DNA of 17,426 bases, from contig JAIXQV010000041.1 in the NCBI GenBank assembly GCA_027485535.1, positions 1-17,426 on the forward strand, given 5' to 3'. Every line of letters begins with the position of its first letter. Position 1 is the stretch's first letter. This document shows, one piece after another, positions 1 to 7,886 of the stretch. The position numbers and the translations under genes are program-made. The notes under the pieces are model-generated. The model was not told where the DNA came from. It searched no databases and worked only from the letters and a program-made list of their open reading frames with translations. The stretch is from Oxalobacteraceae bacterium (GTDB lineage Bacteria; Pseudomonadota; Gammaproteobacteria; Burkholderiales; Burkholderiaceae_D).

Positions 1-1
1 C

Positions 2-85
2 AATGCTCTCAGTAGCACCAGCGCAGCTGAAAAAGCGGCAATGACCAATACCTCGTCAAACTTGGTGAGCTCGCTGCTGGGCTAG
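2..85 (+). CDS. 3' end of an unidentified gene
   Basis: A frame open from the left edge reads 27 residues rich in Ser, Ala, Asn and Thr, ending SSLLG and a TAG stop at 83-85. The composition fits the C-terminus of a small helical or surface protein, but no family can be named from so short a piece. The stop is followed by a short perfect inverted repeat, GCTAGAACTAGC (81-92), without a T tract. It may be only a chance open frame. Confidence 0.3.
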   Translation, partial: NALSSTSAAEKAAMTNTSSNLVSSLLG

Positions 86-279
86 AACTAGCAACGCCGC
101 CTTTACATGGGTGGTTACTCTGACTGGTTTCAGTCAACATCGCCGCAATAATCACCGCATCCCCTACCCTGGGTTATGATCGCTTCAAGTATCGATTCAG
201 CGCTTCCACCGTGACGATACACGCGGCCTGCCAGACCTTCGCCTTCACTCGGTGAAGAACTCATTTCGGGAAACCCCTC

Positions 280-1119
280 ATGTCCATCTCAATGCCAACC
301 CGTCGCCAGATACTTCACGTCATAGGCGCACTTGCACTCACGATATCGGCATCAGCATCCGCTAATAACGACTACATTGTGGAACTGCTTGATGACGTGA
401 TTGAAGCGCCGCATCGCTCAGAAGAAAATCGCGCACGCGATCGCTACCGACATCCGAAAGAAACATTGCTGTTCTTCGGGCTGCGCGAACACATGAGCGT
501 GGTTGAGATATCGCCGGCAACCGGGTGGTATACCGAGATCCTGGCACCCATCCTGAAACGACAAGGAAAATTTCTAGCGTCACCGCCCGCACTGACAGCC
601 GATACCCCCGAGCCACTCAAGCGGCGCGATGCAGCCTACAAAGCCATGGTAGCGGCTGATCCCAAGCTCTACGGTGGCACGACGATCGTGAACTTTGATT
701 TGCAAAAACCCGTGTTTGGCACTGCCGGTAGCGCTGATATGGTGCTTACCTTTCGTAATGTGCATAACTGGGCGAAGGCAGGTACCGCAGATGCCATGTT
801 CGAGGCGTTCCATACAGCTTTGAAGAAAGGTGGCGTGCTCGGTGTGGTGGAACATCGCGCGCGACCGGGTACTTCGTTTCAGCGGCAAATTGATTCGGGT
901 TACATGACCGAGGCGTATGTGATTGAAACTGCGACACGCGCTGGTTTTAAATTAGTCGCCTCGTCAGATATTAATTACAACCCGAAAGACACAACCGACC
1001 ATCCCGGCGGCGTGTGGAATCTGCCACCCAATCTGCGTGGCGTCGCTGAGAAAGACAAGGCGAAGTATTTGGCGATCGGCGAATCAGACCGCATGACACT
1101 GAAGTTCATCAAGCCGTAA
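280..1119 (+). CDS. Exported class I SAM-dependent methyltransferase (COG4798-like)
   Basis: The 279-residue protein starts with a likely signal peptide. TRRQIL at residues 7-12 resembles a twin-arginine motif, followed by a hydrophobic core and an ASASA cleavage site near residue 28. The mature part has a Rossmann-type SAM site, VVEISPATGWYTEIL, where family members usually have a glycine-rich loop of the VVELGPGGGWYTEIL kind. Later motifs are DMVLTFRNVHNW and a GGVLGVVEHR strand, typical of these predicted methyltransferases. The substrate is unknown. The gene stands alone and converges on motB, with a hairpin between them. An exported SAM-dependent enzyme is odd because SAM is not known to be available in the periplasm, so the signal may act as a membrane anchor or the activity may be lost. 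The family call is firm; localisation is inferred from the N-terminus. Confidence 0.85.
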   Translation: MSISMPTRRQILHVIGALALTISASASANNDYIVELLDDVIEAPHRSEENRARDRYRHPKETLLFFGLREHMSVVEISPATGWYTEILAPILKRQGKFLASPPALTADTPEPLKRRDAAYKAMVAADPKLYGGTTIVNFDLQKPVFGTAGSADMVLTFRNVHNWAKAGTADAMFEAFHTALKKGGVLGVVEHRARPGTSFQRQIDSGYMTEAYVIETATRAGFKLVASSDINYNPKDTTDHPGGVWNLPPNLRGVAEKDKAKYLAIGESDRMTLKFIKP

Positions 1120-1121
1120 AC

Positions 1122-1145
1122 TCAGCCGACGACTCAGTCGGCTGA
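1122..1145. terminator. Hairpin between convergent genes
   Basis: A perfect 9-bp stem (TCAGCCGAC / GTCGGCTGA) with a 6-base loop begins three bases after the methyltransferase stop. There is no real T tract on the plus strand, so its strength as an intrinsic terminator is uncertain. It lies between convergent genes and could serve the plus-strand gene. The remaining 130 bases up to motB hold nothing recognisable beyond a short direct repeat (AATCCATTCA, about 1203-1225). Confidence 0.45.
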
Positions 1146-1273
1146 ATCTGCCCGCTCCGATCAACCTGCTGAAGGGCTGGCAACCCGCTAGGATTGGGCC
1201 TGGAATCCATTCACGAATCCATTCATGAAACCATGAGGTGACTACTTGCGCTGAAAGCTACAGCAGCAAAACC

Positions 1274-2284
1274 TCAACCACCATAGGCATCGACCAGCAC
1301 TTCGATGCGGCGGTTTTTAGCGCGACCTTCGCGCGTATCATTCGGCGCGACCGGACGTGTATCAGCCATACCGCGTACCACGACTCGCTCACGCGCTATG
1401 CCTGCGTAAGCGGTGAGATAGTCAGCCACCGATGAAGCGCGCGCGCCAGACAAATCCCAGTTCGAGCGATAGCGTGCGTGACCGTTGAGTGGTACCGCGT
1501 CGGTGTGTCCTTCAATGGTGATGCGGCCACCGGTCTTGGCGATCGCCTGGCCGACTTTTTTCAGCATGGGCGTTGCCTCGGGTGAGAGATCGGCACTGGC
1601 CGGATAAAAACTCCCCTGCACTGCCATGCGCACCACAATGCGCTCGCCATCGCGCTCCACCTGCGCCTCGCCTTGCTCGATTTCTTTTGAAAGTACTTCG
1701 CGCAGTTGACGAATCTGACGTGCCAGCTCGGCGCTACGGTCTGCAGGCTCACCTTCTCGAACTTCAACCGGTGTCTCAACCAGCGCCTGCGCCTCGGCGA
1801 TACGCGCATACAGATCAATCATCTCCTGCGGCAGCAAGCCATTGTTGCGTGCAGGCAGTTGAATCAGCAAGCGGCCATTCTCAGTGGTGACCTGCACTTT
1901 TTTACCGACTAGATCAGTGGATAAAGATTTTTGTAGTTTGCCGAGGTCTTTAGCGAGTTGCTCCGGTATTGGCAGCTTCTCTTCCGTCGGGCCGGCGACC
2001 AACTGCGTCTCGGCCGGTGGCGGCTCTACCGGTTGTGCTTTCTCGGCGCGACCCAGTGATTTTTGTAGTGAGCCGCTGACATTACGGAAATGATCAGGAT
2101 TGAGATCAGAAAAAGAGAGCACCAACAAGAAAAACGCCAACAGCAGCGTGATCATATCGGCAAAGGTGATCACCCACAGTGGCGCGCCCTGTCGAACAGC
2201 GGGATCCTCGTCTTGTGCGGTGATGCTGTCAAACAGCGTCACCGGCATGCGCGCGGATTCTTCTTCTGTTTCTTGCGGCTTCAT
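1274..2284 (-). CDS. motB: Flagellar stator protein MotB/PomB family
   Basis: This 336-residue inner-membrane protein is the peptidoglycan-anchored half of the flagellar stator. The single membrane helix near residues 36-58 contains TFADMITLLLAFFLLVLSF; Asp43 is the conserved ion-binding aspartate. A charged, partly coiled-coil periplasmic region follows, then a C-terminal OmpA-type peptidoglycan-binding domain with IEGHTDAVPL and NRRIEVLV. The helix and the following SFSDLNPDHF resemble sodium-type PomB more than E. coli MotB, so Na+ coupling is possible but unproven. The gene begins four bases after the motA stop, so the two are co-transcribed and probably translationally coupled. Confidence 0.92.
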   Translation of the reverse strand: MKPQETEEESARMPVTLFDSITAQDEDPAVRQGAPLWVITFADMITLLLAFFLLVLSFSDLNPDHFRNVSGSLQKSLGRAEKAQPVEPPPAETQLVAGPTEEKLPIPEQLAKDLGKLQKSLSTDLVGKKVQVTTENGRLLIQLPARNNGLLPQEMIDLYARIAEAQALVETPVEVREGEPADRSAELARQIRQLREVLSKEIEQGEAQVERDGERIVVRMAVQGSFYPASADLSPEATPMLKKVGQAIAKTGGRITIEGHTDAVPLNGHARYRSNWDLSGARASSVADYLTAYAGIARERVVVRGMADTRPVAPNDTREGRAKNRRIEVLVDAYGG

Positions 2285-2288
2285 CGGC

Positions 2289-3089
2289 TTAGGCGTTGTC
2301 GGCCGCTTCTGCCTGATCCGGTTTCGGCTCCGGCAAAGCGATCGGCGCCGAATCTTCGTGTGGCAAATGACCCATCAGCAAATCTGGTAGCAGACGCGGG
2401 TCGCCGCCTTTATGAATGAACAGCACGCCCGCCATCGCCATTTCGTAGTTGCGCTTGACGCGCTTGCCGTGACCATTGATCTTTTGAACCAGGGGCCCGA
2501 TCACCACGTTGGCCAGTACCGCGCCGTAGAGCGTTGTCAGCAACGCGACGGCCATACCGGGGCCGATCGTGCGCGGATCATTCACGCCGCCCATCATGAT
2601 CACCAAACCAATCAAGGTGCCGATCATGCCCATACCGGGAGCGAGTTCCTGCGCATAAGCAAAAAAATCACGCGCCTGCTCGTAGCGGATTTTCATCTCG
2701 GTGATCTCGCGCAGTAGCGCATCTTTGAGCAGCGCATGGTCGATACCGTCGACCCACATGCGCACGGCTTTCGCAATGAAGACATCTTTGTACTCGCGAT
2801 CCTCCAAAGTGATCATCCAGCGATCGTCATAGCGCGCTACGCGACCAACGGCGATCAACTCATCGATCATGTCGGAGAGCGGCACGGGCTTGGTAGTCAG
2901 CACCTCGCGCGCAGTGGTATAAGCCGCTCTGAACTCCGTCATGGTGCTTTTCGACAGCACCACAAAAAAGGTGCCCCCGAACACGATGAACACGGCGGGC
3001 AAGTCAAAAAACTCGAGGAAGCGACCGCCTGTCGAAATAGCGATCAGTAGCAAGGCGCCCAGCACTCCGATCAGACTGGCGATATCCAT
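2289..3089 (-). CDS. motA: Flagellar stator protein MotA/PomA family
   Basis: This 266-residue membrane protein forms the ion channel and torque-generating part of the stator together with MotB. Four membrane segments are visible, near residues 5-24, 28-47, 149-168 and 176-201, with a large charged cytoplasmic loop between the second and third. The third and fourth carry the family signatures APGMGMIGTLIGLV and GPGMAVALLTTLYGAV, including both conserved prolines. These resemble PomA (sodium type). A GAGGG ribosome binding site lies about nine bases before the ATG. The gene follows the FleQ-like regulator by 26 bases and precedes motB by four. Confidence 0.92.
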   Translation of the reverse strand: MDIASLIGVLGALLLIAISTGGRFLEFFDLPAVFIVFGGTFFVVLSKSTMTEFRAAYTTAREVLTTKPVPLSDMIDELIAVGRVARYDDRWMITLEDREYKDVFIAKAVRMWVDGIDHALLKDALLREITEMKIRYEQARDFFAYAQELAPGMGMIGTLIGLVIMMGGVNDPRTIGPGMAVALLTTLYGAVLANVVIGPLVQKINGHGKRVKRNYEMAMAGVLFIHKGGDPRLLPDLLMGHLPHEDSAPIALPEPKPDQAEAADNA

Positions 3090-3115
3090 CTTGGTAAACC
3101 CTCAGAGAAACGCGC

Positions 3116-4294
3116 TCAGGCAGAGCGCAGTCGATATTTGTCGATCTTTTCAATCAGCGTGGTGCGCTGAAGATTCAATAAGCGTGCAGTCTTCGAGACA
3201 TTGCCATCGGCGCGATCGAGCGCCTGCTCGATGTAAGCGCGCTCGATTTGTGCCATGCGCTCCTTCAGCGACACGCCTTCCGGCGGCAGCACCGTGCCAC
3301 CCTGCGCCAACATAATGATGTCTTCGACATCATTCCGCACCGGCTCAGGTGTAGCCGATGGCATGTTCGCAGGTTCGTCATTCGATAGTGCGAACATCTG
3401 CAACACATCAGCTGCGTGCTCTTCTTGTGGCTCTGGATCGGGCAAACCAGCGCGTTCTTCTTGCAGCTTTTGCAGGCCCTTGGGCAACATCGAGCGCGGG
3501 ATGGATTTCAGCGTCAGCTTCTGACCTGAGAACAAGGTGGAGAAGCGATGGATCAGGTTAGAGAGCTCGCGCACATTGCCGGGCCAGTCGTAGCTCTTGA
3601 TGGCATCGATCAAATCTGGCGAAAAGCTGATGGCAGGAGATTTATGCGCGAACTTGTCGGCGTAATGGCGCGCCAAGGTAACAATATCGTCACCACGCTC
3701 ACGCAGCGGTGGCGTGCGCAGTGGCAATACGTTCAAGCGGTAGTACAAGTCTTCACGGAATCGGCCCTCCGCAATCTCGGACTCCAGGTCGCGGTGCGTG
3801 GCGGCGACCACCCGCACATCGACTTCCACCGCGCGCGACGAACCCACGGGGTCGACGGTTTTTTCTTGCAGCACGCGCAGCAACTTGACTTGCATATCCA
3901 GCGACAAATCGCCGATCTCGTCCAAGAACAAAGTACCACCATGCGCCAACTCGAAGCGGCCCACCCGATCGGCGAGTGCGCCAGTAAACGCGCCTTTGCG
4001 ATGGCCGAATAATTCCGACTCCATCAGCTCACGCGGAATGGCAGCACAATTCAGTGGTACGAAATTAGCGTCGGCGCGCGCCGATTGATAATGCAAGGCC
4101 TGCGCTACCAGTTCTTTACCAGTGCCAGACTCGCCCGTGACGAGTACCGTTGCGGTGGAATCCGCGATCGTATCGATCAGCTTGCGGATCTCTCGCATCG
4201 GCGGGCTGTTGCCAATGATGGGATTCGGCTGGCGCATGCGCAGTCTTTCGCGGACAAGTTCAGGGCTGGTGCGGCGGTCGCAAAGCGCTGACAT
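3116..4294 (-). CDS. FleQ-like sigma-54-dependent transcriptional activator
   Basis: This 392-residue AAA+ activator drives transcription from sigma-54 promoters. Walker A GESGTGKE (54-61), the sigma-54-contacting GAFTGA loop (101-106) and Walker B GGTLFLDEIGD (119-129) are all present. A Fis-type helix-turn-helix closes the protein (about 363-392), ending RTTLIEKIDKYRL, which is close to the end of FleQ/FlrA flagellar regulators. The N-terminus has only about 25 residues before the AAA+ domain, so the receiver-like domain of FleQ and NtrC proteins is absent. Upstream of ATG 4294 the frame has no other start before a stop at 4337-4339, so the short form is real in this sequence. Its position just upstream of motAB supports a motility role. 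The exact FleQ orthology is inferred. Confidence 0.88.
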   Translation of the reverse strand: MSALCDRRTSPELVRERLRMRQPNPIIGNSPPMREIRKLIDTIADSTATVLVTGESGTGKELVAQALHYQSARADANFVPLNCAAIPRELMESELFGHRKGAFTGALADRVGRFELAHGGTLFLDEIGDLSLDMQVKLLRVLQEKTVDPVGSSRAVEVDVRVVAATHRDLESEIAEGRFREDLYYRLNVLPLRTPPLRERGDDIVTLARHYADKFAHKSPAISFSPDLIDAIKSYDWPGNVRELSNLIHRFSTLFSGQKLTLKSIPRSMLPKGLQKLQEERAGLPDPEPQEEHAADVLQMFALSNDEPANMPSATPEPVRNDVEDIIMLAQGGTVLPPEGVSLKERMAQIERAYIEQALDRADGNVSKTARLLNLQRTTLIEKIDKYRLRSA

Positions 4295-4310
4295 GCGCCC
4301 ATTGCCCCGA

Positions 4311-4328
4311 TGTTTCCGAATTGAAACA
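4311..4328. promoter_or_regulatory. Palindrome upstream of the FleQ-like gene
   Basis: TGTTTC and GAAACA form 6-bp inverted arms around CGAATT, 17 bases upstream of the regulator start in the divergent region shared with the alkane monooxygenase gene. This size and position would suit an operator, but no binding protein can be named and it could be chance. Confidence 0.3.
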
Positions 4329-4430
4329 TAGGGGTGTCATGATGTCAACGCGCTAAAAGCGCTCTTGCCATTCTGGTTATAGATGCATTTTCGATAACGA
4401 ATTAGCGAAGACCGCTGCATCTGACCCCGC

Positions 4431-4448
4431 TACAATCAACGCGAGGAG
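4431..4448 (+). promoter_or_regulatory. -10 box and ribosome binding site of the alkane monooxygenase operon
   Basis: TACAAT at 4431-4436, inside GCTACAATC, is a good -10 candidate, but no convincing -35 lies at the right distance. GAGGAGA at 4442-4448 is a strong ribosome binding site eight bases before ATG 4457. If the -10 is real, the leader is very short. Confidence 0.4.
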
Positions 4449-4456
4449 ACCGGATT

Positions 4457-5581
4457 ATGTTGCTGCATCTGCTGCTACCCATCGGATTTACCCTGTCGCC
4501 GCTGCTTGGCTGGCTGCTTGATCTTCCATGGCTGACACTGTTTATCGCGATGCTGGTACTGCCACTCGCGGAGTGGTTGTTTGGTCGCGTTGATGCGCAC
4601 GGTCAGGATCCTATTCTTGCAACCCACAACGTAACGGCCAACGTAACGGTCAACGAAAAGATCAACGCTACGAACGACGGACCCAACCACACACCGCGCA
4701 ATGCACCGCGCAATGCAGCGCGCAGTTCACCAAATTACCAATGGCAGCCATGGCTGCTGCGATCGGTAATGCTCATGGTGCTGATCATTTGTATCGGCTT
4801 CGCGCTACACGCACCGGAAATGACTACTGGCAGCTTTTGGCTGCTGGCACTGAGCTGCGGCTATGTTGCCGGTGGTATTGGCATCGTGCTGGCGCATGAA
4901 CTTGGCCATCGAAGATCACTGATAGATCGCGCGTTGGCGCGTGCGCTGCTGTGCTGGATCGGCTATGGGCACTACGCGATCGAACATAATCGTGGTCATC
5001 ATCGCGCTGCTGCCACGTTTCCCGATCCTGCTAGCGCGCGCAAAGAAGAAAGTCTGTGGCGCTTCATGCCGCGCTATTTCGCGGGTGTGTTCATTCACGC
5101 GGTGAGACTATCCCGACAAAAGCCCGGCCGCATCAACGAAGCACTCGCGCTAACGGCCGTTAGCGTGTTGCTCGCGCTGATGCTTGCACTCATCGCCGGC
5201 ATTGAGGCGGTGGGTTTCGCTTTAGTTACGGCTTGGATTGCACAAACGCTGGTTGCCGCGATCGACTATGTCGAGCACTGGGGTCTGCAACGTGACGTCA
5301 TCGACGGCAAACCCGAGCGCATGGGGCCACAACATATCTGGGACTGCGCTAACCGCATCTCGGATGCGCTGTTATTTAATTTGCCGCGCCATGCTGCGCA
5401 TCATCTCGAGCCCTCGCTCGACTGCAATGAACTGCGCCGCGTTAGCAACTCACCGCAAATGCCGACCGGCTACGCTGGCATGTCGCTCCTTGCTGCGATC
5501 TGGCCGCTGTATCGGCATATCATGACGCCGCGACTACCGAGCAACGCATCAGTACCGAATACCATCGCAGTCCACGCCTGA
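4457..5581 (+). CDS. AlkB-type alkane 1-monooxygenase (membrane diiron)
   Basis: This 374-residue integral membrane protein belongs to the AlkB/fatty-acid-desaturase superfamily, which hydroxylates terminal carbons of alkanes with a rubredoxin electron donor. The histidine boxes are HELGH (147-151), EHNRGHH (176-182) and HAAHH (312-316, in LPRHAAHHLEP); YVEHWGLQR (around 273) is the extra AlkB signature. Together they provide the diiron ligands. Hydrophobic segments flank these boxes. Between the second and third helices is an unusual polar linker (about 48-95) with short duplicated units (NVTANVTVN and PRNAPRNAA), probably not catalytic. No rubredoxin gene is nearby. A CoA-binding protein and metY follow closely, so alkane use is not evident from context and the true substrate may differ. 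Confidence 0.85.
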   Translation: MLLHLLLPIGFTLSPLLGWLLDLPWLTLFIAMLVLPLAEWLFGRVDAHGQDPILATHNVTANVTVNEKINATNDGPNHTPRNAPRNAARSSPNYQWQPWLLRSVMLMVLIICIGFALHAPEMTTGSFWLLALSCGYVAGGIGIVLAHELGHRRSLIDRALARALLCWIGYGHYAIEHNRGHHRAAATFPDPASARKEESLWRFMPRYFAGVFIHAVRLSRQKPGRINEALALTAVSVLLALMLALIAGIEAVGFALVTAWIAQTLVAAIDYVEHWGLQRDVIDGKPERMGPQHIWDCANRISDALLFNLPRHAAHHLEPSLDCNELRRVSNSPQMPTGYAGMSLLAAIWPLYRHIMTPRLPSNASVPNTIAVHA

Positions 5582-5598
5582 ACCACCGGAGAGCTGAA

Positions 5599-6057
5599 TT
5601 GAGTACCATCGCCGAGCTGCGACGCATACTGAAAACCAATCACACCATTGCAGTGGTTGGCTTGTCTGCTGATTGGTATCGTCCTTCCTATTTTGCAGCG
5701 AAGTACATGCAAGAGCACGGCTTTCGGATCATTCCGGTCAACCCGAAATACGATGAAATTCTCGGCGAGAAGTGTTATCCGAATCTGAAATCCATACCCG
5801 AGCCAGTGGACATTGTTGATGTATTCCGCAAGCCCGACGATTGCGTACCCATCGCCCAAGATGCCGTTGCCATCGGGGCCAAGGTACTTTGGCTACAGTT
5901 GGGTGTGGTGAATGAAGAAGCCGCGCGTGTCGCCGAGGCGGGTGGCCTAGAGGTTGTCATGGATCGCTGCGTGAAGATCGAATACGCGCGCTTATTCGGC
6001 GGCTTGGGTTGGTTCGGTGTCAACACCAAGGTCATCTCCGCTCGCCGCCCTGTCTAA
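5599..6057 (+). CDS. CoA-binding domain protein (YccU family)
   Basis: This 152-residue protein is a stand-alone CoA-binding Rossmann fold (CoA_binding_2). It shows the nucleotide-binding start IAVVGLSADWYRPS, then FRIIPVNPKYDEILGEKCYP, VDIVDVFRKPDD and a conserved ending with MDRCVKIEYARL. The biochemical role of this family is not established beyond CoA binding. The start is TTG at 5599, chosen because GGAGAG (5588-5593) is correctly spaced before it and the N-terminus matches relatives in length. It lies 17 bases after the alkane monooxygenase gene and 12 bases before metY, so the three are probably one transcript. Confidence 0.85.
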   Translation: MSTIAELRRILKTNHTIAVVGLSADWYRPSYFAAKYMQEHGFRIIPVNPKYDEILGEKCYPNLKSIPEPVDIVDVFRKPDDCVPIAQDAVAIGAKVLWLQLGVVNEEAARVAEAGGLEVVMDRCVKIEYARLFGGLGWFGVNTKVISARRPV

Positions 6058-6069
6058 CTATTTACTGCT

Positions 6070-7353
6070 ATGGCCAAAGATCACGTCTACGACTTCGATA
6101 CCCTGTGCCTGCACGCTGGGCAAATGCCCGATGCAGCAACGGGCGCGCGTGCAGTACCTATCTATCAAACCACCTCGTACGTATTTGATAGTGCCGATCA
6201 TGCGGCCAGCCTGTTTAATTTGCAGACTTTTGGCAATGTGTACTCGCGGCTATCGAATCCAACAGTAGCGGTACTGGAAGAACGTATTGCTGCACTAGAA
6301 AATGGTCGTGCTGCGGTGGCCACCGGTAGCGGTATGGCAGCGCAGATGATTGCGATGCTGAATCTCTGCGAAGCAGGCGATGAAATTGTTGCCGCGCGCA
6401 CGCTATACGGTGGTACGCACACGCAGCTAGATGTGAACTTCCGCAAGCTCGGCATTAACACCACGTTTGTTGATAGCGACGACCCAGACAACTTCGCGCG
6501 CGCCATCACGCCCAAGACCAAGCTGCTGTACGCCGAGACAATTGGCAACCCATCGATGAATGTGCTCGATATTCAAAAGGTCGCCGACATCGCGACCGCA
6601 CATGATCTGCCGCTGTTCATCGATAACACCTTTGCCTCGCCCTATCTGTGCCGACCCTTTGAATGGGGCGCAGCGATCGTGATGCACTCAGCCACGAAAT
6701 TCCTCGGTGGTCATGGCACCACGATGGGTGGTGTGATTGTCGAATCCGGAAAATTCAACTGGGGTAATGGCAAGTTCGCCACCATGACCGAGCCATCGAA
6801 GGGTTATCACGGCGTGCGCTTCTATGAGACCTTTGGTGACTTCGGTTTCACCATGAAGTGCCGCATGGAAGGCTTGCGCACCTTTGGCCCAGCACTCTCG
6901 CCCATGAATGCCTTTCTGCTGCTGCAAGGTGTTGAGACCCTTCACCTACGGATGGAAAGGCATTGCAGCAATACGCTGCGGATTGCGCAGTTTTTATCCG
7001 AGCATCCGAAAGTCTCGTGGGTAAATTATCCGGGCTTGGCTAACAACCGCTATCACGCGCTAGCGCAAAAATATCTGCCCAAAGGTGCGGGTGCGGTGCT
7101 GTCGTTTGGCATCAAAGGAGGTGCCGCAGCGGGGCAACGCTTTATCGAGCAGGTGGAGTTTCTCTCTCACCTTGCCAACATCGGCGACGCCAAGACACTC
7201 GTTATTCACCCGGCTTCGACCACCCACCGTCAACTATCCGAAGAGCAGCAGATCGCGGCAGGTGTGCCGCCCGATCTGATCCGGCTCGCGGTGGGTATTG
7301 AATCGGTCGACGATATCTTGTGGGATATTGATCAGGCGCTCTCGAAAACCTGA
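6070..7353 (+). CDS. metY: O-acetylhomoserine sulfhydrylase (aminocarboxypropyltransferase)
   Basis: This 427-residue PLP enzyme of the Cys/Met metabolism family makes homocysteine directly from O-acetylhomoserine and sulfide. The PLP-binding lysine is Lys210 in VMHSATKFLGGHGTTMGG. Other family landmarks are LCLHAGQ near the start, YSRLSNPT, the ETIGNPSMNVLDI segment, and SLGDAKTLV-like IGDAKTLVIHPASTTH near the end. The length and the long middle insertion (KFNWGNGKFATMTEPSKGYHG) fit MetY rather than MetB or MetZ. It starts at ATG 6070 with no strong ribosome binding site, which suggests translational coupling to the upstream gene. No SAM riboswitch was recognised before it. Confidence 0.93.
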   Translation: MAKDHVYDFDTLCLHAGQMPDAATGARAVPIYQTTSYVFDSADHAASLFNLQTFGNVYSRLSNPTVAVLEERIAALENGRAAVATGSGMAAQMIAMLNLCEAGDEIVAARTLYGGTHTQLDVNFRKLGINTTFVDSDDPDNFARAITPKTKLLYAETIGNPSMNVLDIQKVADIATAHDLPLFIDNTFASPYLCRPFEWGAAIVMHSATKFLGGHGTTMGGVIVESGKFNWGNGKFATMTEPSKGYHGVRFYETFGDFGFTMKCRMEGLRTFGPALSPMNAFLLLQGVETLHLRMERHCSNTLRIAQFLSEHPKVSWVNYPGLANNRYHALAQKYLPKGAGAVLSFGIKGGAAAGQRFIEQVEFLSHLANIGDAKTLVIHPASTTHRQLSEEQQIAAGVPPDLIRLAVGIESVDDILWDIDQALSKT

Positions 7354-7428
7354 GCCTGTCGCTATTCCCAACGACCTACCGCGATAGCAACACGCCACGC
7401 AAGTACTGGCCTGGCAGACACTTTAGTC

Positions 7429-7443
7429 GAATATAATATGTTC
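7429..7443. promoter_or_regulatory. Promoter of the ArsR gene with overlapping operator-like palindrome
   Basis: GAATATA-A-TATGTTC is a 15-base palindrome with one mismatched pair, and it contains a perfect TATAAT -10 box at 7432-7437. A second GAATATA copy lies at 7451-7457. A weak -35 (CTGGCA, 7411-7416) is nearby with a short spacer. AT-rich palindromes over the -10 are what BigR/SqrR-type repressors bind, so autorepression by the next gene is the likely meaning (inference). Confidence 0.6.
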
Positions 7444-7479
7444 GGTTACAGAATATATGGGTTCGCCCGTTGATCCGCT

Positions 7480-7797
7480 ATGACAACTGATACTGTGCTT
7501 GACCTAACCACCATGCGCGCGGCGTCGAACCGCGCCTGCGCGCTGATGCGCGTGATGGCCAATCCGGATCGGCTGCTGCTGCTTTGCCAGTTGTCGCAGG
7601 GTGAACGCCGCGTGGGTGAGCTTGAGGAACTATTGGACATTCAGCAACCAACCCTCTCCCAACAACTCGCAGTGCTACGTGAAGAGTCGCTAGTGACCAC
7701 GCGTCGCGATGGCAAACAGGTTTATTACAGCATCGACAGCGGCGCCGCAATGGAGGTACTTAACGTGCTTTACGCCCATTTCTGCAGCGATAAATAG
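7480..7797 (+). CDS. ArsR-family repressor of the BigR/SqrR persulfide-sensor type
   Basis: This 105-residue winged-helix protein has the recognition-helix region IQQPTLSQQLAVLREE and the wing TTRRDGKQVYYSI. Two cysteines sit where BigR and SqrR have their redox pair: Cys36 in LLLLCQL and Cys102 in the C-terminal YAHFCSDK. In those proteins the cysteines form a polysulfide link when reactive sulfur is present, releasing the DNA. Metal-site cysteine motifs of ArsR or SmtB are not seen. An extra Cys20 is present. The promoter carries a palindrome across its -10 box. Its neighbours are metY upstream, which consumes sulfide, and a methyltransferase 89 bases downstream, which it may control. The family call is strong; the ligand is inferred. 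Confidence 0.88.
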   Translation: MTTDTVLDLTTMRAASNRACALMRVMANPDRLLLLCQLSQGERRVGELEELLDIQQPTLSQQLAVLREESLVTTRRDGKQVYYSIDSGAAMEVLNVLYAHFCSDK

Positions 7798-7886
7798 ACC
7801 CAACGCTCACGATTAACGGCGGACGTCCCCCATGCAGCTCAGATCGCTGACAATTGCCGGTTTATTCAAAATATCAGGACCGATCA

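Noticed and set aside
7354..7428. Riboswitch or attenuator in the metY to ArsR gap
   Set aside because: No aptamer-like helices or terminator stem were recognised; the gap is short and is explained by the promoter.
7854..7886. TTG start adding 11 residues to the TehB-like methyltransferase
   Set aside because: No ribosome binding site precedes it, while ATG 7887 has AGGA at good spacing and a conserved N-terminus.
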